Assembly: GCA_013146195.2 (NCBI GenBank)
Contig: CM028377.1
Span: 106,122,094-106,186,093 of the forward strand
From: Codonopsis lanceolata
Taxonomy: Eukaryota > Streptophyta > Magnoliopsida > Asterales > Campanulaceae
Reading direction: 5' to 3'
Length of the DNA stretch: 64,000 bases
Shown: in pieces, positions 12,240 to 22,554 of the stretch
Numbering within the stretch: the first letter of the stretch is position 1
How the letters are laid out: each line of letters opens with the position of its first letter
Notes under the pieces: generated by a model
What the model was told of the DNA's origin: nothing
What the model saw: the letters and a program-made list of their open reading frames with translations, nothing else
Database searches by the model: none
Position numbers and translations under genes: made by a program

Positions 12240-12607
12240 AAATTCAATGAACTTTTATAAACAGATTTATCCTTTGAAAAGCTATTCTCTAATGATTTCC
12301 TAAATCACCATTTGGAAGAAGGATTAAGTGTGCTGTTGTTCTGGTCATATTCGTGTACAGCCACTTAAGACTTCCCTAAATCTAAGCCTAATTATTTTCG
12401 CTGCTTAAACTTTTTCAAAAAGACTTTTGATTTATTGACAGTTCACCAGCAGAGTTCAAAACCCTGCTGAGAGCAAGTCTGCTGTTGTACTACCAGCAGA
12501 CATGCTCAATATGTTAATTGTATATACAACAAAAGTTTTAAAATGACATCGTAGGCTATTCACACACCCCCCCCTCTAGCCTATTTGAGCATCATTGTGG
12601 ACCAACA
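12240..12607 (+). repeat. Truncated 3' LTR (last ~368 bp)
   Basis: Direct repeat of the end of the 5' LTR (compare 10410-10787), ending in the same GTGGACCAACA and followed by TSD cttat. Small differences, such as an extra C-rich run before 'ctagcc', show divergence since insertion. Confidence 0.75.
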
Positions 12608-12626
12608 CTTATGTCGGCATCCCTTA

Positions 12627-14649
12627 TGTTGGTCCACATGATTGCTCAAATAGGTTAAGGGGGTGAATAGCCTATGTTGCCGGTTAAAACTTTTCTTCTT
12701 TTTAGATAGATAAAGCATATGTTTTAAAGGCGTAGATAGTTTGCATGGTAAGCATGTCTGCTGGTATCAAGGAACAGCAGACTTGCTCTCATAAGAGTTA
12801 TGAACTCTGCTGGTGAACTGCCTATTAAATCAAAAGTCTGTTTGAAAAAGTTTAAGCAACGGAAATAGTTAGGCTTAGATTTAAGGAAGTCTTAAGTGGC
12901 TGTACACGAATATATGATCAGAACAACATCACATTTAATCCTTCTTCCAAATGCAGATTTAGGAATTCATTAGAGAGTAGTTTTTCAAAGGATAAATCAA
13001 TTTATAAAAGCTCATAGAGAGGTAAAGACTGAAAGATAAATTAGTTGAAAGAATATATGAATTTATTCAAAGATAAATTGCAGATTACATTAGCCTAGAC
13101 ACTTTATGTACAGTTTCTGTCCTCGTCCTTTCAAGTCTTAATATTTACTTAATTATTCATAGACGAACTCTTAAGTAAAGAGGACAACATGAGACGAGAA
13201 TGAGAGACTGATATGAGAAGACACTTTGAGTGCAGAGCACTCGTCCTTCTATGATGATTGATTATTGCACAATCAACAGCATTTGTATGTGAATAAAATC
13301 TGAAGATATGAATGCAATATTTACAGACAGCTCTTCATCTTCTTTGGGCACCATCTGAAATTAATCTTCAAATTGATCCAAGAGCTTGACCTCTAGCTTT
13401 AGGAGTAAGGTCCTGAAGTTTAAGCTAAATGATGAGTTCTTCAAAGAAGGGTGAAGAACTCAAATCAAGAACTGGGTTCTTGACCAAGACATCGATCTCT
13501 GTCTATTGGAGTTTCTGATCTATCTCTTCTTCTTCAAAGTCTTTCTTCCTAGCAATCCACAGAGAGTGTTTTGCTAAGGTCTGGGTAAGCTCACTGCAAC
13601 TCTCTGTAAAGATCTAAGATGCATTGGTGAAGACGATCTCTTGTAGATCTTACAGCTTCTTTGAAGTTCTTATTGCAGGTGCCTTAAATCACTTTTTTGA
13701 TTCGATGTGTGTCTTGTGTGTTGTGTATTTTTTTGAAAAAGAGGGAAGATTTCTTTTATAGACTGGGGTCAATTGATCGTTGAGAGATAAAGATGATTTT
13801 TCTATCCATTAAAAAAATGTCGTTGTTGAAATCCGTCGGATAGAGATGTTGTTCATTGGATCTTTGACTGTTGGATAAAAGCTTTGTCTTGCAGATCCAG
13901 AACTGGTTGCCTGTCAGACTTTGTTGATATGTTTCTGAAAAGTGAGTCTGGTGTTTGATGCACTGTCAGGTGGTCTATCCAATAAAGTAGATTCTTTTGA
14001 CTTTTCCAGACCACATGAGTGAGAGAAAGTCATGCAACATCACTGGTGTCAGGCTTCATAAAGATTTGAATCGCTTGTGAAGCTTGAACACATTTGTCTT
14101 GTCTTGATCTACTGCGGTTCTGTCTCTTTGTAGCACGTGCAGAACTAAGTCTGATGGTGTGATGTTCAAAAGTGAGTCTTCTTGTAAGGAAGGACTACTA
14201 GTTGCTGATGTAAACATTCAAACCGTAGCAAGTCTGCTGATAGCAAATCTTCAAGATATTTTCGTGATGCACTTGATAAATCTGCTGATGACGAGTCCTT
14301 TGAGAAACTTTGACACTACAGCACGCCTGCTGGTGGCGAGTCTTCAAAGTATCCTTTAGTGCATGTGACAAGTCTGCTGGTGACGAGTCTTTCGAAAACC
14401 TTGATGCTACAGCAAGTCTACTGGTGCTAGTGCAAATGAAATGCTAGTCTGTTCAATCATCATTAAGAGGGTAGGACTAGATTAGGATGACCCAACCTAA
14501 GACCTATGTGTTGTCGAACAAGCTGCCACACTAACCAGTACGCAGACCTTTTAGCCACTTATTATGACACACGGTAATGGGAACAAGCAAATCAAAATAT
14601 TCATAATATGCAAGGTGATAAGTTAGTTATCAAGAAGCATATTCCAACA
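12627..14649 (-). mobile_element. Solo LTR, same copia family, inverted
   Basis: On the minus strand it runs from TGTTGGAATATGC to GTGGACCAACA, 2023 bp, collinear with the LTR at 8737-10787. Five-base copies cctta flank it at 12622-12626 and 14650-14654, showing an independent insertion later reduced to one LTR by unequal recombination. Its TATA region (CTATAAAAG) is at 13754-13763. It lies 19 bp from the neighbouring element and forms a large inverted repeat with it. Confidence 0.8.
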
Positions 14650-14765
14650 CCTTAACTAAGTGAATTAAGGATGGACTTTGTGATATCATGCATATCATAG
14701 GCATATTGTAACAGGTAATATAATAGCCAATTCAACGTAGCAGGATATATCCACATTAACATTTA

Positions 14766-14769
<4 letters not shown>

Positions 14770-14821
<52 letters not shown>
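14770..14821. repeat. (GA)n microsatellite
   Basis: About 26 uninterrupted AG dinucleotides. Confidence 0.95.
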
Positions 14822-14824
<3 letters not shown>

Positions 14825-16098
14825 GAGGGAGAACTCTTCAACACTTAACAATGCAAAAGTTCCAAAACAATGTTCAAGATTATTTCTTGTACTACCTCAA
14901 AACCCAAAAAAGTTCAGAATATACCAAATCTAAATCTAGAGAAAAAGAAAAGAAATAAGTACCTGATTAAACCCATACATCAATTTAAGAATTGAAGAGT
15001 AATACTTTCGTCACACCTAGGCAGACAAATTGAATAGAATTAGAACCTGTGAAATTTTGTCTTCAACTGGTATGAGTAAAAATCACATTCCAGGACCTAC
15101 TAATACACCAATAGAACAAACGTTCACTTTTAATTATCCAGTTATATTAGAACAATCAAATTTTTACGGCTAAAGTCAATTCAGCCCACTCATCGAGGTT
15201 TAATTTGATGCTTCTTCAAACTATGAAGAGAATGGCTATTTCCACATGATGCAAGATTGAGCGACCCATGTGAATCTGTTTGACATGAAATAGAAAATTC
15301 AAAATTTAGGAAGGGTTGGGCATAATCGCGAAAATCACTACAAACATATATAAAAAGAGACAAAGAAGAGAGAGAGAAATGACCTCGTCAAGAGTTAATC
15401 TTTTATTTCCCGAAGATAGAGGTTTCAAAATTGAGGAATGGCATGGGCTTAATCGTGCATGTAAAAGCCATGAGAGTGCCAAAGGCTGAGCAAGAATAAC
15501 GACATAAGTAGAGAAGCTTCAAATTTAAGAGATTTCAAGGTTGATTCGTTGCTACGGACGACATTGAGAAATAGTGTTTTTGGGGCTGCTTTACGACTAC
15601 TCGAAGAAACCCAATGAAGATGAAGATGGTGCAACAATAGCTAGGTAGGAAGATTAAGGGAAATCAATGGATTTTTTGTGAAACTATTTGCCAGATTGAT
15701 GGTACTTGTTTATGGGATTTCCAATGACTTGACATATCACACCAACCAAAAACAGTGGGCAACACACGTCACACGGTATTAGTACGAAATTGTGGACTAT
15801 TTAGCCTTATTACAAATATACGACTACATAACAGAAATAATTACATTAGAAAATCCAGCAACCCCATATCGACAACGATCTCGTCTCTCGGAGATTCTCT
15901 CATATCCAAAGGAGAAAAAAAACGACACTTCTCTAATTTTGGTTTGTAGAAGACCAAAAACGCGACCCTCATAATCCATGGAATGTACGATTGATTTTAA
16001 GCATATGGATGTTTATAGATGTCGACAACACCGAAGTTGAAGTAGCCTAGGACTCACTTATTTTCAAATCTGAGACGTTCCATCTGACAATTGTTTCA
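14822..16098. other. Intergenic, no clear gene
   Basis: No recognised domain. A 24-bp-scale match to the left flank of the MULE-like element ('aaaacagtgggcaacac') occurs at about 15745-15761, ending exactly at the 9-mer that element duplicated. After that point the sequences differ. Confidence 0.35.
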
Positions 16099-16100
16099 CA

Positions 16101-16136
16101 CTTCTCTTTCTCTTTCTCTCTCTCTCTCTCTCTCTC
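16101..16136. repeat. (TC)n-rich microsatellite
   Basis: Short pyrimidine repeat ending just before an LTR fragment. Confidence 0.85.
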
Positions 16137-16148
16137 ACTCTGACACAC

Positions 16149-16670
16149 TGTGGACACCCCAATTCCGTACCCCTGGTATGTGACATGACATAAAATATCA
16201 AGACCTGTTAAAAGGACTAACGAATGTCAAGTTACAGAGTTGAAATTGCAAAGGAAAAAGCAGGATGCATAAACAGTGAATTGCAAGGGGCCAAAGTGCC
16301 AAAAATCAGAGCAAAAAAGGCTGTGGGCGCCACGCCCAAGACCCTCTTAGGCGTCACCCAACAGTCCCAAAATCACTGTTCCAGTTAGTCTAGGGTACAA
16401 TCTCCTCAGCGCACGGTATACGCCGATGAAGCACGGAAGGAAAAACTTAATGTCGAAGAAAGCCCTCCTCCCAGCCTATAAATAAAGGCCTCCGGCTTAA
16501 GAATTCAGAGAGTGAACACACAGTGAAAAACGTAGTTCACGCAGTGAGATAAACTCTCACTGCGCAGTTTGTCAGAGAATGCCAAAGGAATTTTCCCCTT
16601 TAGCCCCAAAGCTCTGTCAAATCTCCCCTAAACACTAAAACCCTCCGGCCAAAGTGAAACCTAGTTGCCC
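16149..16670 (+). mobile_element. 5' part of a Tat/Ogre-type LTR, plus strand
   Basis: Starts TGTGGACACCCCAATTCCG and stays collinear with the start of element 1's LTRs read on their own strand (TGTAGACACCCCAATTTCG, 'catgacataaaatatcaaga', 'ggaaaaagcaggatgc'). It includes a TATA box (CTATAAATAAAGG, 16477-16489) about 330 bp from the LTR start, as in element 1. The LTR is cut off near 16670, where the minus-strand gypsy LTR begins, so it was probably interrupted by that insertion or is a truncated relic. Confidence 0.65.
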
Positions 16671-17280
16671 TGCTATGATTCAGCCATATTTCACTGGTTC
16701 AAAAGTGATATGATTCCTAAACGCGTACTCACGATAGAGGAATCAAAGAGCACGTAGCACGGCAAGCAAAGAATGTCAATGAATTGCTGGATTGTGACAC
16801 ATTGACCCAATGCTACGATCTGTTATTGAACGTGGTACTCCGCGATCTAATTACGAGACGAACACGAACCTTGGTATAATGAAGAACGCCACAATATGGA
16901 TGAATATCCTATTGATAAGTTCGGGTTTCGATTACTTAGTCTCTCACCAAATAATCACAAGTTCAATGAAGAGCAAAGAGGTTTTGAAAAACACTCAAAA
17001 ACTATATTAATCAATAATCAGAAAGTTGTCTCCAAAACAATAAGCCACAACCCTTATTTATATGGGTTGTGAATCCTAAACCTAAAAGTAAAAGGAAAGG
17101 TCTAAGTATAATCAACTTAGGAAACTACTTAGAATCCACTTAGGAAACTACTCAACTTACCTAATCTATGTAGGCAACAACTAGGTAAGTTACCTAATCT
17201 ATTTAAGAAACATAAATCCTCCAAAATAAGGAAAATATACAAATCCCGTTTTTTGTAAAGGCCTAATTTTCAAAGTTGCA
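16671..17280 (-). repeat. Putative 3' LTR of a minus-strand gypsy element
   Basis: On the minus strand it starts TGCAACTTTG, directly after a purine-rich tract (AAGGGGCCAAAA, 17281-17295) that looks like the polypurine tract. It carries a TATA box (CATATAAATAAG, ~17054-17064) and could end at ...AATCATAGCA (16671). Length is about 610 bp. The left edge is less certain than the right, and no target duplication was confirmed. Confidence 0.5.
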
Positions 17281-17326
17281 TTTTGGCCCCTTAAAGTCTT
17301 CCTTTAGGCATTAAAAACTTCCAAAG

Positions 17327-19456
17327 TCATTGTATGACATTAACGAACATTTCTCGAGTCTTCAAATCATCATCCATGAAATCTAAGGCTTCACAACGCA
17401 TGTTTGAATTTGTAGAGTAGTCATTGTAATAGCATGAATCTCCAATAAATCCAAGAATTAAGTTTGTATATAACTCTTGAATCTTCCAATCATACTCTAT
17501 GCATTTTAGAACCCTTGAACCTCGATCCATGCTCATATGAACCCTCAAACCTTGATCTACATGCTTCCAATGCCTCTCCCTTGCTTGTGACAATCTTGGT
17601 TCTTGGTTGGTGGTCAGAATCATATCATTCCCTCTCTCTTGAAAAGGATTTGTCCTCAAATCAAGACCTACATCACATAGACACGATTTAGTAACCAAGA
17701 TATAGTCTCTAAAATTATGCTTACTATATGATTTCATGTCGTCGATTTGCTCAAACTCTCCATGTTTGCAATCCATTCCATGCAAGTTTATGTATCTCCA
17801 ATCACCGGGATCAAAGACCATTCTCGCTTGACTTTCCATCGGTACACTTTGGTACTCCATCAAGATTTCCTCCTTTAACTGTAGAAGAAACACAACAAAA
17901 CTATACACTACCACGTGAACAACATTATTAACACATAATTGGTTATGTAACAATTTAGAACAAACATCTCTTGGTGTAGGAACGTGTCCCACCATTAAAC
18001 ACATACAAACCCTATCACCGGGTTCAAATACCAATCTTACATGTCTCACTTGCATTACTCGGTGACTTTCCATGAATGACAACATCACATATGCAACATT
18101 AAACACAACGAGATCATCATAAGGAATGTCAATGAAAGATATCGATAAGTATAATAAGATAATATGCAATATGGCATACCAACTCATGTATCCAAATCCG
18201 TCCTGACAAGTAAATCCATCAATGTTTATAATCTCACTCATCAAGTTATCAAAACTCGATGTTCCCTCATGAAAATCTCTTATAGAACCAAAATCACCAG
18301 GTTTAAACATTAACCTAGTAAATCCCCTTTTTAGCACAACCATGCTCAACATCACAACTTTATGCAATCCAAAGCATATACAATAAATCATACAAATCAA
18401 TAAAATGATTATATAAGACAAGATACTGCCATAATCAAATCTTTCGCTCCTCAACTTACTTAATTCCTCGATTTGAAACAAACAATTGATTTCACCAAGT
18501 TTAAAGATCAACCTAAAAACTTTCATCTTTTGCATATACATATTTATCAATAATGAATAATGCAACGATAAGAAAGTACAACCAGAGTGTTATCTCAAGG
18601 ATAAACATCCTTTATGCTCAAAAATCAGATCATGTGTTAAAACATGCTTATAATCATCAACAATATGAATTTCATCACCTTTCCAAGGTTTAACATGCTC
18701 ATGAAGAATTAGATCTAATAAAAAAGATAAAGCGTTATATATATCATGCAATCCATAAATTTTATGAAACATCAACGCATCATGAGAAACTTCAACAATC
18801 TTATGACATGCAACAAAATAATTCATCATAGAAACGTCATGCATAATCACAAGTTTAGAACTCACATCTTGGTGAAACGTAGAAATCCCCAATGTAAAAT
18901 TCATAATTTTCTTTCCAACTTGCAATGCACAATTCAATCCTACCATATTAACAGCCAATGTAGCATCCATGAATAGATCCACATATGAATGATTAGGTTT
19001 ATGCAATATTAAATTTAAGTCATCGCCAATATTTTCACCATATTTCATCAAATCACTTAGACCATGGTGACTATCCAAATTTTGCAATTGAAACTTTCCG
19101 CACATGTCATATGGTCTAACAATCTCTCTTATGAACAAGTCACTCATAAGACTAATCAAATTTTTCAAAGCAACACTTCTAAAAATTCTGAATTTCTCAC
19201 CCAAGTTATGGTGTTTAATATGCAATAATTTAGGTGGCTTAACAATTTCACCCATGACACAAGTGTCCACAAGACCACTCAATTTTCCAAACTCAACAAC
19301 AACTATATTGAACTTATTCTCAATGTCATGGTGCTTAACATGTAACAATTCACCACACAACTTATTTTTCCAAGAAAGATTCAGATCATACCTTTGAGAA
19401 AATATAGGTTCTGCAACAATCTCCTTACCTTGTTGGTATCCCATCTTGAATCTCAC
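17327..19456 (-). pseudogene. Gypsy-derived long ORF with repeated PGD modules, one stop
   Basis: Two long minus-strand frames (288 and 412 residues) lie in the same frame and are separated by one TAA at about 18590, so about 710 codons were once continuous. Near the end is DLRTNPFQERGND, which resembles the tail seen after the integrase C-terminal region of plant Ty3/gypsy polyproteins. The second frame has four boxes of the FxPGD type (FKLGE at residue 21, FKPGD at 87, FEPGD at 180, FDPGD at 251), each echoing the start of the integrase C-terminal domain and followed by a hydrophobic stretch. The upstream frame has a ~40-residue duplication (LLHVKHHD / LLHIKHHN). No RT or integrase core is visible, and the 5' part is cut off by element 1's LTR. 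The family assignment is inference from the short motifs. Confidence 0.5.
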
Positions 19457-19474
19457 AATTTCTTTTGGTGGTGC

Positions 19475-21283
19475 TGTGAGGTTCCCGGGGTGCGACCCGA
19501 GCCCCGCGCGCCCTTGGATAGGGGTGCGCGTACGTGCGGATGCGGGACACCACCTTGCTCTCGTTCCACCCTCCCTTGTTTAGGGGAAGACGAAATCCAA
19601 AGTGCGAGAGGAGTGATGTCTATATTAGCACGTTGGAATGTGCCTCGGTTGCCTTGAGTGGATTTTGTATCCAAAATGGGAACTAATGGTTTTCCATGTC
19701 AAGTTATCCCTTATTTCGTGGATAACATGATATGGGAATGCATTACCCTTCCATTCTCATTCTCCCCTTTTATCTTTCAGGGGAAAATAGAGAAGTGCAA
19801 GAAAGGATATTGCGACGCCCCCACTTATGGATTTATTGAAAATAGCCTTATGGCCCAATCAGATCACTATGGGAGCTATGGGTTTCCCGCATCAAGTTAT
19901 CCCTTGTTTAGGGGATACCAGGATATGTGAATACATCACCCCTCCATTCCCGTATCTCCCTTTTTTGGGAGAACAGGAAAGTGCAAAGAGGAGAATGTTG
20001 CGAGGCCCCCTGGATCTGAAAGTTTTAGAGTCGCCACCTTTATTTTAAGGCAAAAATAAAGGAAAACCGAGAAAAAAAACCGAGATTTTTAGAAAGCGGG
20101 TTCGGGGGCTAAGTTACGAGTTGGGAAGGTGCTAGGCACCCAACTCGCCCTTTCGGTCTCAAAACGTTTTTGGCTGAAGTATGCTCATTGTTATATTTAT
20201 CTAGCAAATAAATAAGGTCTTATTTTGACAAGGAAATTTAAGCAGATACATTCGTGACTACATTATTACGGACTCGCATGCCTCCTTCCAATAATTACAA
20301 ACATATTTAAGAATATTTGGCCATTATAACGGCTCTTTTACATAATATTTCCTAATCTAATCCGGCAACAACGGCTTATATTGGCTACATTGCAGGATTT
20401 AAATAACAACTTTTGAAAAATAAATAAAAGACAAAAAATACAAATGATATAAAAATACGCTCTTAAAGGTATTACCTTTTAGAGTGGCGGTGTGCTCGCT
20501 CTGTTCTTCAGGGAGAGGGAGTCTTTTTTTGTTGTTTGTGTGTGTTGTTGTGTTGATAGGCAGCTTGATTTTTTGAAGTTTGGGCTTATCAACTCGAGGC
20601 GAGTGTGACTTTATTTGGGTAGGTTTGGCCTTTCTAGTTGGGCGGAACCTAGACTTAGTTTATTGACTTTTAGCTCGTTACTCGGGCGGAGTAACGGCTT
20701 ACTTTGGGATTTTGGGTGGGGGATGTGAGGTGGATACCTAACAACTAGGCTAGGGATCACTTATAACCTATGGGTTTTGATTTGGCGAGTTTGGGCGGGG
20801 TTTGGAGACTATAGGGGCTTCCACTCACCTATCTCGCACCTCTCGTACTAATATTATCGGAGGACGACGAAGCAGAGCTTCGCTGCGATCAAAAATCGCG
20901 GATGAATTGTTGTTGTAAACTGGGAGCCGAAGGCCTCTATTTATAGCAGTGGAGAGGGACGCGGCTGGAATTCTTGAATTTCTTTCCCGTTGCGTTGTAC
21001 CGCGTGCTTTTAGAGCTTGTACCTATTTGAATGTGAGAGAGATGACGGCAACTTGCATGGTGCGGCCAAGGCACCTTGCAGTGCGGCACCAAGGGGCTTT
21101 GGTGCGGCACCATCAAGCTTTAAAAGTTTGAAAATTTTGCACTTTCCCCCCCTGCAGTTCACTGTTTCGCGCATCCTGCTTTTCCTTTCGCATTTTTGAC
21201 TCCTGCAACTTGACATTTGTTAAGTTTTAAGACGGTTCTTGATATTTTATGTCGGTCACATACCGAGTGCGAGTGGGGTGTCT
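19475..21283 (-). repeat. Element 1 3' LTR
   Basis: Collinear with 30195-31979 on the same strand: shared left end tgtgagg, the TATA segment, the block giving 'gagtcgccacctttatttta' and the right end 'ggggtgtct'. Near 21284 three terminal bases of the usual TGTAGAC start are missing. Scattered substitutions and small indels between the copies show the insertion is not recent. Confidence 0.75.
20935..20948 (-). promoter_or_regulatory. TATA box in element 1 3' LTR
   Basis: Minus strand TGCTATAAATAGAG, at the same place as in the other LTR copy (31639-31652). Confidence 0.55.
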
Positions 21284-21298
21284 GAGCCCCTCAACGAT
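21284..21298 (-). other. Polypurine tract of element 1
   Basis: Minus strand GTTGAGGGGCTC directly before the 3' LTR. Element 2 has GTTGAGGGGTTC at the equivalent position (46635-46646). Confidence 0.6.
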
Positions 21299-21499
21299 GG
21301 AGTCTACGGGTAACCTTACGGCTTCTTAAGTAGGCGAACATCGTTGATAAACAGACTCTCAATTTCGTTCATTTAGAACGGGAGAATGCAATTGGTAGCG
21401 ATTATAATGCAGGAGAACATGCTATCCAAACTCTATAACCTAGACATTTTTAGTCGGTTATAAAAAGTTATCGAAGTTTTAAGCAGATGTGAATTTAAT

Positions 21500-22110
21500 G
21501 TGCTCTGATGGTCGGACCTACTAAAGTAGGCTACCTACGTATTCCCTATTAAAGGAAATCAGACCAAGCGTAATTCAGGCCAAAACCTTAAACTACAACT
21601 AAAGTGAGGATGTCATGTTCTTCGGGCCAAAGCCCGATCGAGAACACAACGGAAAAAAGATTTTGTGTTTTCGAAAAAGCGTATTCTTCGGTCAGAAACC
21701 GTTGTCAAATCGGTATGAAGATTTGAATGTTTTTACATTACCACCTTTCAACCGGTCAATACCTTGTCGTTGAAAGCGTGTTAAGAAGAATTTTCCAATT
21801 ATGTCGGGCCTTGATCATTTGTCTTGTTTCGGACATAACGAAAATTTTCAAATATCCGAGAAAATTGTGCTTGACTAAAGATCGTCGAACACGAGCGAAT
21901 TGCTTCTGTTACCACATTTCAACCGGTCAATACCTTGTAGTTGAAATGTGTTAAGTTAAAGAATTTTCTAAGTATGCGGGCCTTGATCATTTGTCTTGTT
22001 TCCAGACATAACCCGAAAATTTTCAAATATCCAGAAAATTGCGCTCGACTAAAGATCTATCGCCGAGCACAGCGAATTGATCACTCTTCAAGTATTTTCG
22101 AAAATTGTGA
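21500..22110 (-). repeat. 3' UTR hairpin repeats, element 1
   Basis: Diverged ~60-190-bp units homologous to 45951-46510 of element 2. Examples on the plus strand: arms ctttcaac/gttgaaag (21745-21752, 21769-21776) and cacatttcaac/gttgaaatgtg (21913-21923, 21940-21950), both around an inner ggt-caat-acc; tcgggc-caaa-gcccga (21622-21637); cctac-taaa-gtagg (21517-21530). Sequence between units is pyrimidine-rich. Confidence 0.65.
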
Positions 22111-22554
22111 AGTGGAAAATATTCTTTTTCCTTCCTCTTTCTTCTTTTCCCTTTTTTTTTTTTTTTCAAATATTCCTCTTTTTTGTGTTTTTGAAATATT
22201 CTCTCTTTTTTTTTTTGAAATATTCCTCTTTTTTTGTTTTTTGAAATCAAAACTCATTTTGAAAGAGTTTTTTTTTTATTTTGAAAAACAAAGCAAATTT
22301 TTCAAATTTTCCTAAAAAGGAAATTATTCTAAAGTCGGGGTAGAATCACGTACCGACTTACCTTTGCGCCGGGTGGTTTCGGTGATTCGACATTTACGCC
22401 ACTCTTCTTGGGAATTTATTCTCTTTTTTTTTTTTTTTTTGTGATGGTCGGCGATGTAGGCTGCCACGTATCCTTTTCAAGGAATCGGACCAAGCGTAGT
22501 TCTTTGGGAACAAGTGTTGTAATGCAGACAAGTGTTATGCGGAAAGATAGTCGT
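22110..22554 (-). other. T-rich spacer in element 1 3' UTR
   Basis: Long T-runs with an embedded copy of the 'ggctgccacgtatcc'/'atcggaccaagcgta' block (22459-22500), also found at 21510-21570 here and twice at 46350-46510 in element 2. Confidence 0.5.

Larger units (their letters stand above)
8737..12607 (+). mobile_element. Non-autonomous Ty1/copia-type LTR element
   Basis: A full 5' LTR (8737-10787) is followed by a primer binding site matching plant initiator Met-tRNA, then ~1.45 kb with no recognisable gag or pol, then the last ~368 bp of a second LTR copy (12240-12607). Five-base target copies cttat flank it at 8732-8736 and 12608-12612, so these are the real ends. The interior shows stops in all frames and only diverged noncoding-looking sequence, so the element must rely on a partner's proteins. 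A deletion removed the first part of the 3' LTR together with adjoining interior. Copia assignment rests on the primer site and the 5-bp TSD. Confidence 0.75.

Noticed and set aside
8737..14649. A single 5.9-kb fold-back element
   Set aside because: Separate 5-bp target duplications show two independent insertions.
15449..15637. A short minus-strand gene
   Set aside because: 62 codons, no domain, no splice or promoter context that I trust.
15745..15761. Empty site of the MULE-like element
   Set aside because: Left flank and the 9-mer match, but the sequence after the 9-mer does not match the element's right flank.
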